DNA of 64,000 bases from Rhodothalassium salexigens DSM 2132 (GTDB taxonomy: Bacteria > Pseudomonadota > Alphaproteobacteria > Sphingomonadales > Rhodothalassiaceae), in assembly GCF_004341375.1 (NCBI RefSeq), contig NZ_SLXO01000005.1, positions 62,001 through 126,000 of the forward strand, in the 5' to 3' direction. The notes below the pieces were generated by a model, which saw only the letters and a list, made by a program, of their open reading frames with translations, ran no database searches and had not been told where the DNA came from. The position numbers were made by a program, and so were the translations under genes. Within the stretch, counting starts at the first letter, position 1. Each line of letters begins with the position of its first letter. Of this stretch, positions 47,918 through 57,335 are shown piece after piece.

Positions 47918-48107
47918 TCGCCACCCGGTCGCACCGAACGCAGATCGGGGACGCGGGCCACCGGCCAGGGACACAGGCTGAGGACACAGGCTGGGGACGC
48001 AGGGCACGGGCCGCAGACCCCCCCAATGCCCTGCGCATACGTCTTTTTAGCATTTTTTTGCTAGGCGTGGCGCCACTGGTGTTTTCTGCGTTTCGAAAGG
48101 CTGTTCG

Positions 48108-48611
48108 ATGTTCATCGACCGCGACCTCAATCTGCTCAAACTCAAGCTGCGCACCGCCGAAACCCTGCGCACCGGCGACTTCTTCGTGGTCGGCGACCAT
48201 CACGGTATCGCGCTCGGTGCCAAGGCGGCGCGCAGCGGCGACGAGCCCGGCGACATCGTGCTGATCGCGCCGGGCGAAGACGGCCGCGTCGAGGCCCGGG
48301 CCTTGACCGCCGACACCCTCGGCGACGTGCCGCTGCTGGTGCTCGGCACCACGCGGCTGGCGGTGACGCTCGGCGAAAGCGACATCCTGGGCCGCGACAA
48401 CGCCCTGCCCGGCTGGCTGGCGATCGCCCAGGACGGTCACTATCTGCGCTGCCTGGACAATGACGGCGCACCGCGATGGCTGCGCATCAGCGACACACCG
48501 ACCCTGGCCGCCGAGGCCCTGCACGGCGCGCGCGTGTTCTCCAACTGGCGCCTGCTGGTCCATGACGCCCATGACGACTGGCAGCCCATTTTCCAGGTGC
48601 GCGAGGGCTGA
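48108..48611 (+). CDS. conserved-looking protein of unknown function
   Basis: No family recognised. The 167-residue product has no signal peptide or membrane segment. It is a balanced mix of beta-prone and charged residues (RTGDFFVVGDHHGIALGAK; LGTTRLAVTLGESDILGRD), and looks like a compact cytosolic domain with an acidic tilt. It lies between ebfC and recR, where there is usually no gene. GAAAGG precedes the ATG by 8 bases. AT-rich T-runs (about 48045-48060) lie upstream and may hold its promoter. Confidence 0.6.
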   Translation: MFIDRDLNLLKLKLRTAETLRTGDFFVVGDHHGIALGAKAARSGDEPGDIVLIAPGEDGRVEARALTADTLGDVPLLVLGTTRLAVTLGESDILGRDNALPGWLAIAQDGHYLRCLDNDGAPRWLRISDTPTLAAEALHGARVFSNWRLLVHDAHDDWQPIFQVREG

Positions 48612-48778
48612 CCCCGGCGCCTTCCAGCCTCCAGCGGCCGCCCCCCGGCCCAACCACCGGTGCGTCGCGCAGGCGTTCGCCGGCGCCCGAACGCCCGTGG
48701 CGACCCTGGGTCATGACGCCGGATGACGCGACCGCGCGGCTGTGCTAGAGCCCGGGTTTGAACAGCTAGACCGCGCCC

Positions 48779-49381
48779 ATGTCCACCGGCCACGCTCCCG
48801 ATATCGACCGCCTGATCCAGTTGCTGGGCAAATTGCCGGGGCTTGGCCCCCGGTCGGCCCGGCGCGCGGTGCTGCACCTGATCAAGAAGCGCGACCCGTT
48901 GCTGGTGCCGCTGGCTGAGGCGCTGGCCACGGTGCGCGACCGGGTGCGCACCTGCTCGGTGTGCGGCAATGCCGACACCGTCGACCCGTGCAGCCTGTGC
49001 GCCGATCCGCGCCGCGCCACCGGCACGCTGTGCGTGGTCGAGGACGTGGCCGATCTGTGGGCGCTCGACCGCTCGGACCTGTTCACCGGCCGCTATCATG
49101 TGCTCGGCGGCACGCTGTCGGCGCTCGACGGCATCGGACCCGACGACCTGTCGATCGCGCCGCTGGTCGACCGGGTGCGCCGCGAGGCCATCGAAGAGGT
49201 GATCCTGGCGCTCAACGCCACCGTCGACGGCCAGACCACCGCCCACTATGTGACCGAGCGGCTCGCCAGCACCGGCGTCCGGGTGACCGCGCTGGCCCAC
49301 GGCCTGCCGGTGGGCGGCGAGTTGGACTATCTCGACGACGGCACCCTGGCCGCCGCCCTGCAGGCGCGCAAGTCGCTCTGA
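48779..49381 (+). CDS. recR: recombination protein RecR
   Basis: RecR works with RecF and RecO to load RecA onto gapped DNA. The 200-residue product has the N-terminal helix-hairpin-helix ([25 protein letters not shown]), a four-cysteine zinc finger (Cys59, Cys62, Cys71, Cys74), a Toprim domain ([14 protein letters not shown]) and the Walker-B-like C-terminal segment. It belongs to the dnaX-ebfC-recR group. Confidence 0.96.
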   Translation: MSTGHAPDIDRLIQLLGKLPGLGPRSARRAVLHLIKKRDPLLVPLAEALATVRDRVRTCSVCGNADTVDPCSLCADPRRATGTLCVVEDVADLWALDRSDLFTGRYHVLGGTLSALDGIGPDDLSIAPLVDRVRREAIEEVILALNATVDGQTTAHYVTERLASTGVRVTALAHGLPVGGELDYLDDGTLAAALQARKSL

Positions 49382-49453
49382 CCCCGGCGGCGGTGTGCCG
49401 CGCATGGTGATGCAAGACAAGACACGGCCCCCAAACCGGGCTATTGTTCAGGC

Positions 49454-49852
49454 ATGAAACGTGAGTTTGAAAGCCACTGGGCCGGAATGCCGATCGACGC
49501 AGCGGGCGACGACACGGCGGTACGCGACGAAGCCATAGGCGACGAAGCGGTAAGCGACGACGCGCCCAGCCCGAACGGGTCAGGCGCGCGGCGCGGCTGG
49601 CGGCGGGTGCCGTCGTCCTGTGCCGCCGCCTTGGCTTTCACCGCCGCCCTGGCCATGCCGGTGCACGCCCAGGCGCCGGCGCCGCCCGACACCGACGGCT
49701 TGATCCCCATCTGCACCGCCCTGGGGCTGGTCTATGTGGACCCCGAGACCGGCGAGCCGGTCAAGCGCGCGCCCGGCGGCGGCGCGCCCTGCCACGCCGC
49801 GTGCCGCACCGCCAGCGACGACCAGGACGACGACGGCAGCGCGCCGGCCTGA
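49454..49852 (+). CDS. small exported protein, possibly DUF2946-like
   Basis: Not firmly recognised. The 132-residue frame has a polar stretch with a threefold imperfect 15-bp repeat (VRDEAIGDEAVSDDA), then an Arg-rich patch and a hydrophobic segment ending in VHAQA, like a signal peptide, followed by PICTALGLVYVDPETG and a CHAAC motif. The last part recalls DUF2946, whose members are small exported Cys-containing proteins. A GTG at 49607 would start directly at the signal peptide and give an 81-residue product, and may be the true start. No ribosome site supports the ATG at 49454 strongly. Confidence 0.5.
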   Translation: MKREFESHWAGMPIDAAGDDTAVRDEAIGDEAVSDDAPSPNGSGARRGWRRVPSSCAAALAFTAALAMPVHAQAPAPPDTDGLIPICTALGLVYVDPETGEPVKRAPGGGAPCHAACRTASDDQDDDGSAPA

Positions 49853-49962
49853 CAATCCGGCGTTGACGATCCGGTCGGTTGGCGGCCCGCAGCGCTCCTC
49901 AGCCGATGCGCGTGACCCTGGTGCGTGTGGCCCTGGTGCGGTGTGGGGTATGGCCCCGAGGG

Positions 49963-51303
49963 TCAGACGGGCGGCGTGCCGTTTTCGCGCAGCACCTCGC
50001 CGGCCAGATAGAGCGAGCCGGTGATCAGCACCACCGGGCGCTTGCCCGGCGGGCAGGCGTCGCCCAGCCGCTTGAGCGCCGAGCGCACCGAGGCGGCCGG
50101 TTGCGCCGGGTATCCTGCGGCCGAGGCGATCCCGGCCAATTCACCGGCGCGCATGGTGTTTTCCTGGCCCGGGATCGGCACGGTCAGGCACTGTTCGGCC
50201 AGGCCCGAAAAGGCACCAAGGAAATCGGCGTGCTCCTTGCCCTTCATCATGCCGACCACCAGGAAGAAGGCGTCGCGGTCCGGGTCGAGCGACGAGAAAT
50301 GCCGGCGCAACACCTGCCCCGCCGCCTCGTTATGGCCGCCGTCGAGCCACAGCGTGGCCGCCTCGGGCAGAACCTCGCGCAAGCTACCCTGGGTCAGCCG
50401 TTGCAGGCGCGCCGGCCAGCGCACCCATTCCAAGCCGGCGCGATAGGCCGCCGCCGGCACCACCACCTCATCCTGATGGCGCAGCAACGCCACCGCGACG
50501 CCGGCGTTCTGGATCTGGTGCGCGCCGGGCAAGCCGGGCATGGGCAGGTCGAACCGCTCCAGGGTGTCACGATAGACCAGATAGTCCGCGCCGCGGTCGT
50601 CGGTCTGGCGGCAGATCGTCCAGTCCTGGTCGATCATGTGCAAGGGCGCGCGCGCCTCGCGCGCGATGCGGCGGATCGCGGCGGCCGAGCAGTCCAGTTG
50701 CGGACCGATCACCGCCGGCACCTCACGCTTCAGGATACCCGCCTTCTCGGCCGCGATGCCGGCCACGTCCTCGCCCAGATATTCCTTATGGTCGAGCGAC
50801 ACCGGCGTGATCGCGCACGCCGCGGGCTTGGGTATCACATTGGTGGCGTCGAACCGACCGCCCAAGCCCACCTCGACGATGGCCAGATCGGCCGGCACGT
50901 CGGCGAACGCCTTGAACGCCGCCGCCGTAGTGACCTCGAAAAAGGTGATCGGATCGTCGCCATTGACCGCGACCACCTCGTCGATCAGCGCCACCAGATG
51001 GGCGTCGGCGATCAGCGATCCAGCGAGCCGGATGCGCTCGTTGAAGCGCACCAGATGCGGCGAGGTATAGACATGGACCCGCAGGCCCGCCGCCTCGGCG
51101 ATGGCGCGCGTCGTCGCCACCACGCTGCCCTTGCCGTTGGTGCCGGCCACGTGCAGCACCGGCGGCAGCCGACGCTCGGGATTGCCGAGCTTGTCCAGCA
51201 GTGTCCGGATGCGCCCCAAGGACAGGTCGATGACCTTGGGATGCAGATCCTTGAGCCGGGCGAGCGCCGCCTCGACACCATCGGGTTCGGACACCGTGGA
51301 CAC
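49963..51303 (-). CDS. folC: bifunctional folylpolyglutamate/dihydrofolate synthase FolC
   Basis: FolC adds glutamate to dihydropteroate and folates. The 446-residue protein has the Mur-ligase-type ATP loop (HVAGTNGKGSVVATT at about 51-65), YTSPHLVRFNERI, the FFEVTTAAAF segment, VEVGLGGRFDATN and SLDHKEYLG, and a C-terminal Mur-ligase C domain. It is the last gene of the trp-accD operon, 11 bases after accD. Confidence 0.96.
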   Translation of the reverse strand: MSTVSEPDGVEAALARLKDLHPKVIDLSLGRIRTLLDKLGNPERRLPPVLHVAGTNGKGSVVATTRAIAEAAGLRVHVYTSPHLVRFNERIRLAGSLIADAHLVALIDEVVAVNGDDPITFFEVTTAAAFKAFADVPADLAIVEVGLGGRFDATNVIPKPAACAITPVSLDHKEYLGEDVAGIAAEKAGILKREVPAVIGPQLDCSAAAIRRIAREARAPLHMIDQDWTICRQTDDRGADYLVYRDTLERFDLPMPGLPGAHQIQNAGVAVALLRHQDEVVVPAAAYRAGLEWVRWPARLQRLTQGSLREVLPEAATLWLDGGHNEAAGQVLRRHFSSLDPDRDAFFLVVGMMKGKEHADFLGAFSGLAEQCLTVPIPGQENTMRAGELAGIASAAGYPAQPAASVRSALKRLGDACPPGKRPVVLITGSLYLAGEVLRENGTPPV

Positions 51304-51314
51304 CCACCCGGCCC

Positions 51315-52490
51315 CTATTCCGCCGCGCGGGAAATCGGCGGGTCGTCCCGGTCGCCGGCGCCGTCCGACCGTCCCGGTTCGGCCTCGGCCGGGCGCGCAG
51401 CCCCCGCCTTTTGCGCCGCCGGCCGGTCGCCCTGTCCCGCCTGGTCCGCCCGATCGGTCTTGTCCGCCCGGTCGCTGCGCTCGGTCTTGTCGGCGCGTTC
51501 GGTCTTGCGCGGCTTTTCCGCCTTGGCCTTGCGGGCCTTGCGCGGCTCGTCCTCGGCCGCCGGCGTCTCGTCGGCCGGTCCGGCGGCGGCCGCCGTCTCG
51601 GCCTCGGCGGCGCGGGTCCGGGCGAGATCGGCCTGGGCCGCCCCGTCATGGGTCATCAGCGCGATCAGCCGCGACAGGGTGGCGCGCATCTCGCCACGCG
51701 CCACCACCTTGTCGACCATGCCATGGTCCTTGAGATATTCGGCGCGCTGGAAGCCATCGGGCAGGGTCTCGCGGATCGTCTCCTTGATCACCCGCGGGCC
51801 GGCGAAGCCGATCAGCGCCCCGGGCTCGGCCAGATGCACGTCGCCGAGCATGGCAAAGGACGCGGTGACGCCGCCGGTGGTCGGGTCGGTGAGCACGACG
51901 ATATAGGGCAGCCCGGCGTCCTTCATGCGCTCGACCGCCACAGTGGTGCGCGGCAATTGCATCAGCGACAGGATGCCTTCCTGCATCCGCGCGCCGCCCG
52001 CCGCGACGAACGCCACCAGGGGGGCGCGCCGGGCGATGGCGGCGTCGGCAGCGGCGACGAACGCCTCGCCCACCGCCAGCCCCATGGAGCCGCCCATGAA
52101 GAAGAAGTTTTCCACGAACGCCACGGTCTCGATGCCGCCAAGCCGGCCCACCGCCACATGGCCCGCGTCGGCGTCGCCGGTCTTGGACCGGGCGTCGCGC
52201 AGGCGGTCGGTGTAGCGCTTCTGGTCGCGGAATTTAAGCGGGTCCTCGACCACCTTCGGGCATTCGAGGGTCTCATAAGTGCTGCCGTCGAACAGGGCGT
52301 CGAAGCGTTCCTTCGGGCCCATCCGGCCGTGATGGTTGCAGTTACCGCAGACCCGCAACGCCGCCAGATAGTCCTTCATATAGATGAGTTCGCCGCAGCC
52401 CTGGCACTTGTGCCACAGATTGTCGGGCGTCTCCTTCTGCGAAAAGGCCCGCTCCAGCTTCGGCTTCACATAGCTCGTCAGCCAACTCAT
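51315..52490 (-). CDS. accD: acetyl-CoA carboxylase carboxyltransferase subunit beta AccD, with long C-terminal tail
   Basis: AccD with AccA transfers CO2 from carboxybiotin to acetyl-CoA for fatty-acid synthesis. The 391-residue product has the N-terminal zinc ribbon (Cys29, Cys32, Cys48, Cys51) and the crotonase-like core with VAAGGARMQEG. The core ends near residue 283. The next ~108 residues are a low-complexity tail of Ala, Glu, Lys, Asp and Arg, with repeated KTERADKTERSDRADKTDRAD-like units, which is long for the family. The start overlaps the trpA stop. Confidence 0.95.
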   Translation of the reverse strand: MSWLTSYVKPKLERAFSQKETPDNLWHKCQGCGELIYMKDYLAALRVCGNCNHHGRMGPKERFDALFDGSTYETLECPKVVEDPLKFRDQKRYTDRLRDARSKTGDADAGHVAVGRLGGIETVAFVENFFFMGGSMGLAVGEAFVAAADAAIARRAPLVAFVAAGGARMQEGILSLMQLPRTTVAVERMKDAGLPYIVVLTDPTTGGVTASFAMLGDVHLAEPGALIGFAGPRVIKETIRETLPDGFQRAEYLKDHGMVDKVVARGEMRATLSRLIALMTHDGAAQADLARTRAAEAETAAAAGPADETPAAEDEPRKARKAKAEKPRKTERADKTERSDRADKTDRADQAGQGDRPAAQKAGAARPAEAEPGRSDGAGDRDDPPISRAAE

Positions 52491-53308
52491 GAATGCTCTT
52501 TCCTTGCTGCGCGAACCCCGGCGCTCAGGTCCGCGACAAACCGAGACACGGCGTCCACCAGGTCCGGCCGCCCCAGATGGGCCTTGACCACATTGACGAT
52601 GGCCGAGCCGACCACGGCGGCGTCGGCGCTGCGCGCCACCGCGCCGGCCTGCTCGGCGGTGCGGATGCCGAACCCGACCGCGATCGGCAGGTCGGTCTGG
52701 CGCCGCAGCCGCGCCACCGCCGCGTCGATGTCGGCGCCGGCGGCACTCTTCGACCCGGTGACGCCGGCAACAGAAACGTAATAAAGGAACCCGGACGCGC
52801 CGTCGAGCACTCGCACCAACCGATCGTCGTCGGTGGTCGGGGTCGCCAGCCGGATCAGGTGAAGCCCCTGGGCCGACGCCGCCCGGCGCAAGGGCGCGTC
52901 CTCCTCGGGCGGCATGTCCACGACGATCAGCCCGTCGACGCCGGCGGCAGCGGCGCGCGCGGTGAAGGTCTCCAGCCCCATGGCCAGGATCGGGTTGATA
53001 TAGCCCATCAGCACCACCGGCGTGTCGGCGTCGCCGGCGCGGAACGCGGCGGCCAGGTCGAGCACGCGGGCCAGGGTCATGCCGGCGTCGAGCGCCCGGC
53101 AGCCGGCTTCCTGGATCGCCGGGCCGTCGGCCATCGGATCGGTGAACGGCATGCCCAGCTCGATCACGTCGGCGCCGGCTTGGGGTAAGGCGCGGACGAT
53201 CTCCAGGCCGGTCTCGTAATCGGGGTCGCCGGCGGTGACGAAGGTGACCAGCCCGGCGCGGCCTGCGCGCGCCAGGGCCTCGAACCGGCGGGTCAGACGC
53301 GCGCTCAT
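52487..53308 (-). CDS. trpA: tryptophan synthase alpha subunit
   Basis: TrpA cleaves indole-3-glycerol phosphate to indole, which passes to TrpB. The 273-residue TIM barrel has the catalytic Glu in [16 protein letters not shown] (Asp follows), the [10 protein letters not shown] loop and VGFGI near the end. The ATG at 53308 gives the family length; the longer frame upstream lies within trpB. The gene overlaps trpB at 53305-53308 and accD at 52487-52490. Confidence 0.97.
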   Translation of the reverse strand: MSARLTRRFEALARAGRAGLVTFVTAGDPDYETGLEIVRALPQAGADVIELGMPFTDPMADGPAIQEAGCRALDAGMTLARVLDLAAAFRAGDADTPVVLMGYINPILAMGLETFTARAAAAGVDGLIVVDMPPEEDAPLRRAASAQGLHLIRLATPTTDDDRLVRVLDGASGFLYYVSVAGVTGSKSAAGADIDAAVARLRRQTDLPIAVGFGIRTAEQAGAVARSADAAVVGSAIVNVVKAHLGRPDLVDAVSRFVADLSAGVRAARKEHS

Positions 53309-54537
53309 CGTTTGGCCTCCCCAGCGGTCAGGCCCAGGGCTTCGACCACCGTATCCATGTCCTTGTCGCCGCGTCCGCACAGGTTCATCACCATCAGATG
53401 GTCGGCCGGCAGGGTCGGCGCCCACTCGGCCACATGGGCGAGCGCGTGGGCGGGCTCAAGGGCCGGCAGAATGCCTTCGGTGCGGGCGCACAACTGGAAG
53501 GCGTCGAGGGCCGCCTGGTCGGTGGCGTGCACATATTCGACCCGGCCCTGGTCGCGCAGCCAGGCGTGCTCGGGGCCGACGCCAGGATAGTCGAGCCCGG
53601 CCGAGATCGAATAGGGCTCGATGATCTGACCGTCGGCGTCCTGCAACAGATAGGTCTTGTTGCCGTGCAACACGCCGGGCCGGCCCCGGGTCAGGCTGGC
53701 GGCGTGTTCGCCGGTGTCGACGCCGCGCCCGGCGGCCTCCACCGCCCGGCAGCGCACCGTGGGCTCGTCGAGGAACGGGTGGAACAGCCCCATGGCGTTG
53801 GAGCCGCCGCCGATGCACGCGACCAGGCTGTCGGGCAGCCGGCCTTCGCGGTCCAGGATCTGCTCGCGCACCTCGCGCCCGATCACCGACTGAAAGTCGC
53901 GCACCATGGCGGGATAGGGGTGCGGGCCGGCGACCGTGCCGATCACGTAGAAGGTGTCGTCGACCTCGGCCACCCAGTGGCGCAGCGCCTCGTTCATGGC
54001 GTCCTTGAGGGTGGCGTTGCCGCTGTGCACCGGCCGGATGTCGGCGCCGAGCAGGGTCATGCGGTGGACGTTGGAACGCTGGCGGGCCATGTCCACCGCG
54101 CCCATGAACACCGTGCACGACAGGCCGAAGCGCGCCGCCACCGTGGCGGTGGCGACACCGTGTTGACCGGCGCCGGTCTCGGCGATGATCCGGGTCTTGC
54201 CCATGCGCCGGGCCAGCAGGATCTGGCCGACCACATTGTTGATCTTGTGGGCGCCGGTGAAGTTCACCTCGTCGCGCTTGAAGTAGATCTTGGCGCCGCC
54301 CAGATGCTCGGTCAGCCGCTCGGCAAAGTAAAGCGGGCTCGGCCGGCCCACATAATGGGTCAGCAGATCGTCGAACTCCGCCTGGAAGGCGGGGTCGCGG
54401 GTGGCGGCCTCATAGGCGCGTTCCACCTCCAGGATCAGCGGCATCAGCGTCTCGGCCACATAGCGCCCGCCATAATCGGCGAAATGGCCGCGCTCGTCGG
54501 GCCCCTGGGTGAAGCTGTTGGCGGGTGCGTCGGTCAT
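53305..54537 (-). CDS. trpB: tryptophan synthase beta subunit
   Basis: TrpB joins indole and serine with PLP. The 410-residue product has the PLP lysine Lys98 in TGAHKIN, the GSNAMG phosphate loop, DEVNFTG and [10 protein letters not shown]. The ATG at 54537 gives [23 protein letters not shown]; upstream frame extension is Arg-rich and lies in trpF. Its stop overlaps the trpA ATG by four bases. Confidence 0.97.
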   Translation of the reverse strand: MTDAPANSFTQGPDERGHFADYGGRYVAETLMPLILEVERAYEAATRDPAFQAEFDDLLTHYVGRPSPLYFAERLTEHLGGAKIYFKRDEVNFTGAHKINNVVGQILLARRMGKTRIIAETGAGQHGVATATVAARFGLSCTVFMGAVDMARQRSNVHRMTLLGADIRPVHSGNATLKDAMNEALRHWVAEVDDTFYVIGTVAGPHPYPAMVRDFQSVIGREVREQILDREGRLPDSLVACIGGGSNAMGLFHPFLDEPTVRCRAVEAAGRGVDTGEHAASLTRGRPGVLHGNKTYLLQDADGQIIEPYSISAGLDYPGVGPEHAWLRDQGRVEYVHATDQAALDAFQLCARTEGILPALEPAHALAHVAEWAPTLPADHLMVMNLCGRGDKDMDTVVEALGLTAGEAKR

Positions 54538-55190
54538 GCGTTGGCAGGCTCCAATGTGCGGGCGGCGGCCACGAAGGCGGCCATCAGGGACGCGGACTTG
54601 ACCCCGGGCGCCTCCTCGACCCCTGACGAGACGTCGACCGCGCGCGCGCCCGACCGGGCGACCGCCGGGCCGAGCGAGGCGGCGTCGAGACCGCCGGACA
54701 GAATCCACGGCCGGGCCACGGCGACGCCGCGCAACAAGGCGGCGTTGAACGCGACCCCGTTGCCACCGGGCAGGGCGGCATCCTTGGGTGGCTTGGCGTC
54801 GAACAAGAACCGGTCGACCGCTCCGGCATACGCATTCACGGCCTCAACGTCCAGCCTGTCGCCCACCGCCCACGCCTTCCACACCGCCCGGCCGCTGCGC
54901 CGGGCGATGGCGGCGACCCGCTCGGGGGTCTCGCCGCCGTGCAGTTGCAGCACGTCGACGGCACCGGCAACCCGGTCGACCAGCCCATCGTCGGGGTCGA
55001 CCAGCACCGCGACCCGCTCGGCGCGGCCGGCCGCCGGCGCCGTCAGCGCCGCCAGGTCATCGGGCGCCACATGACGCGGCGAGCGCGCAAACACCACAAA
55101 GCCCAGCCAGCGCGGCCCGGCGTCGAGGGCGGCGGCCACCTGCGCCGGCGTCGACAAGCCGCACAGCTTGACGTCCACGCCGCCGGTCAT
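54534..55190 (-). CDS. trpF: phosphoribosylanthranilate isomerase TrpF
   Basis: TrpF catalyses the isomerisation of phosphoribosylanthranilate in tryptophan synthesis. The 218-residue TIM barrel starts DVKLCGLS with the catalytic Cys at 10 and has [19 protein letters not shown] and [11 protein letters not shown] phosphate-site motifs. Its ATG overlaps the pyrF stop and its stop the trpB ATG. Confidence 0.95.
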   Translation of the reverse strand: MTGGVDVKLCGLSTPAQVAAALDAGPRWLGFVVFARSPRHVAPDDLAALTAPAAGRAERVAVLVDPDDGLVDRVAGAVDVLQLHGGETPERVAAIARRSGRAVWKAWAVGDRLDVEAVNAYAGAVDRFLFDAKPPKDAALPGGNGVAFNAALLRGVAVARPWILSGGLDAASLGPAVARSGARAVDVSSGVEEAPGVKSASLMAAFVAAARTLEPANA

Positions 55191-55984
55191 GGCCGCCCGG
55201 CGGAGGCCGCCCCCTGCCCGGCCTCCCAAGCGGTTCGGATTTCGTCGGCCACAGCGGCGGCGGCGGCGGCCGGGTCGTCGGCCTGGGTGATCGGCCGGCC
55301 GACTACCAACAGGTCGGCGCCGGCGGCAACCGCTTGCGCCGGGGTCATCACCCGCTTCTGGTCGCCGATGGCGGCGCCGGCCGGCCGGATGCCCGGCACC
55401 ACCAGGGTCATATCGGGCCCGACCGCGGCACGCACCGCCGCCACCTCGCGCGACGAACAGACCAGGCCGCCCAAGCCCGACGCCCGACCCAACCGGGCCA
55501 GGCGCAAGACCTGGTCGGCCGGCGCGTCGGCGACGCCGACGGCGGCCAGATCGTCCCGGTCGAGGCTGGTCAGCACGGTCACGCCAAGCAGCACCGGCGG
55601 CGCCACGCCGAGCCGCGCGGCCTCGGCCCCGGCGGCCTCGACCGCGGCGGTCATCATCGCCGCGCCGCCCTGGGCGTGCAGGGTCATGAGCGCCGGCGTC
55701 CGGGACATCAGTGACCGGACCGCACCGGCCACCGTGTTGGGAATGTCGTGCAACTTGAGGTCGAGGAACAGCGGCAGCCCGGTGGCGGACAGCCGGTCGA
55801 GCGCCGCCGGACCGGCCGCGCAAAACAGCTCAAGCCCCACCTTCAGCCCGTCCACCTGGCCGGCCACCTGCCGCGCCAGGGCCACCGCCCGGTCGCCATC
55901 GGGGGTATCGAGGGCGCAGAACAACTGCGGCCGCCGGTCAGGCCCGCCGACCCGCCCGGTAACGTCACGCCGCATCGCGGTCAT
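55187..55984 (-). CDS. pyrF: orotidine 5'-phosphate decarboxylase PyrF
   Basis: PyrF makes UMP from OMP. The 265-residue product shows [18 protein letters not shown], the catalytic [10 protein letters not shown] (about 75-84) and VVPGIRP near the end. It overlaps lapA and trpF by four bases, within the operon from lapA to folC. Confidence 0.96.
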   Translation of the reverse strand: MTAMRRDVTGRVGGPDRRPQLFCALDTPDGDRAVALARQVAGQVDGLKVGLELFCAAGPAALDRLSATGLPLFLDLKLHDIPNTVAGAVRSLMSRTPALMTLHAQGGAAMMTAAVEAAGAEAARLGVAPPVLLGVTVLTSLDRDDLAAVGVADAPADQVLRLARLGRASGLGGLVCSSREVAAVRAAVGPDMTLVVPGIRPAGAAIGDQKRVMTPAQAVAAGADLLVVGRPITQADDPAAAAAAVADEIRTAWEAGQGAASAGRP

Positions 55985-56757
55985 GTTCGGCCGCCCGTGC
56001 CGGCGGTCTTGCCGGTGCCTGCACGGTCGGCACCGGTCGCTCCCTGTTTGTCACCCTTGGCGTCCTTGGCGTCCGAACCGGACCGGGCGGTCCCGGTCGC
56101 CTCGACCGACGCCGGCGCGGCTTCGGTCACATCGGCGATTTCCGCCGGTTCGACCGTCACGTCCACCGCGGCCTCGGAGCCCGCATTTTTTTGTGCGCCA
56201 GCCTGGGACGCGCCGGTCCGGGACGCCGGCTTCGCCCGACCGGACCGTGCGGTACGGTCGCCGGGTCGCACGCCGCCGGGCCACGCATTGCCGCTGGCGG
56301 TCGGCGGTGCCGTTGCGTCCGATGCCGGCGGGGAGCCCGCCGACGCCGACGATGGGGGCGGCGCCTCGCCGGCGATCTCGGCAGTGGGCGGGGCCAGGGC
56401 CGGGCCGACCGGTACCGGCGGCGCGGTTTCCGCTTCGGCGGTCATCTGGCGCACCTTTTCCGCCGAGACCTCGTTCTTGAACTGTTGCAACTCGGCGATC
56501 TGCGCTTCGAGCGCCCGGATCTTCTGATTGGCGCGGCGCAACTGCATCCGCCGCGACACTTGCGACGTCAGCGGCACCACCCAAGCCAGGATCAGGCCGA
56601 AAAACAGACCAGCGAACAACAACAGATAGGCCGGTAGCGACACCGTCCAATCGAGTGGGAAGAGACCAATCTCGGCCCGGTCGGTGCTGCGGATGGAGAA
56701 CAGCACCAGGGCCAGCGCGATGACGATCGCGGCTATGTTGCGAAGCAAACGAAACAT
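55981..56757 (-). CDS. lapA: LapA-domain (DUF1049) membrane protein with long tail
   Basis: Inner-membrane protein of 258 residues with two N-terminal hydrophobic segments (about 8-24 and 40-63), then a basic, helical linker ([21 protein letters not shown]) and a long Ala/Pro/Thr-rich tail of about 150 residues. The typical LapA protein is near 100-130 residues. In E. coli LapA works with LapB in LPS assembly; the role here is inferred. It lies between ihfB and pyrF, as in other alphaproteobacteria. Confidence 0.8.
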   Translation of the reverse strand: MFRLLRNIAAIVIALALVLFSIRSTDRAEIGLFPLDWTVSLPAYLLLFAGLFFGLILAWVVPLTSQVSRRMQLRRANQKIRALEAQIAELQQFKNEVSAEKVRQMTAEAETAPPVPVGPALAPPTAEIAGEAPPPSSASAGSPPASDATAPPTASGNAWPGGVRPGDRTARSGRAKPASRTGASQAGAQKNAGSEAAVDVTVEPAEIADVTEAAPASVEATGTARSGSDAKDAKGDKQGATGADRAGTGKTAGTGGRT

Positions 56758-56798
56758 CGGGGGTCCGCGCGGGCTAGAGAATCAGAACCGACCCGAGA

Positions 56799-57092
56799 TT
56801 ACGTCTGCGATCCGTCCGCGTTCAAGCGTTCCCTGAGCGCCTTGCCCACCTTGAAGTGCGGCACGAACTTTTCGTCCACCGCGACGGTCTCGCCCGAGCG
56901 CGGGTTGCGGCCCTGCCGCGCCGGTCGATGCTTGATCGAAAAAGCCCCGAAACCGCGCAGTTCCACGCGCCCGCCACGCTTCAGCGTGTCGACGATTTCG
57001 TCGAAGATGGTCGCCACGATCATCTCCACATCGCGACGCAACAGATGCGGGTTATCGCGGCTCAGTTTGTCGATCAGTTCGGATTTGATCAT
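56799..57092 (-). CDS. ihfB: integration host factor subunit beta
   Basis: IHF bends DNA and helps sigma-54 and recombination complexes form. The 97-residue product has the IHF/HU motifs [37 protein letters not shown] (the DNA-arm) and GETVAV. The ATG at 57092 is the natural start; the longer frame upstream is not HU-like. It lies between rpsA and lapA. IHF could assist FlbD at the sigma-54 promoter seen here. Confidence 0.97.
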   Translation of the reverse strand: MIKSELIDKLSRDNPHLLRRDVEMIVATIFDEIVDTLKRGGRVELRGFGAFSIKHRPARQGRNPRSGETVAVDEKFVPHFKVGKALRERLNADGSQT

Positions 57093-57245
57093 GGGGCGGG
57101 CGACCGGTCGGGTGTTATTTGACAAATTACTGTGCCAAGCATGTGCGCCAACGTCAAGCGTATCGGCCCCGGGAGGCGTCGGCCAAGTGCCTTGAGTTAA
57201 AGCCTTTTGCCCGCCCAGCCCCGGCCGAGACGGGGCTGGGCGAAC

Positions 57246-57278
57246 AAAAAACGGCGCCAAGGCAAGCCCTGGCGCCGT
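57246..57278 (-). terminator. rho-independent terminator of rpsA
   Basis: On the minus strand the 9-bp stem ACGGCGCCA (57270-57278) with its complement at 57251-57259 is followed by six T (57246-57251). It lies 57 bases after the rpsA stop and separates rpsA from ihfB. Confidence 0.9.
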
Positions 57279-57335
57279 CTGCGGCGGGTTGGCGGGCGGC
57301 CGGCAGCATCGACCGCCGGGCCAAGCCGACCTGTC

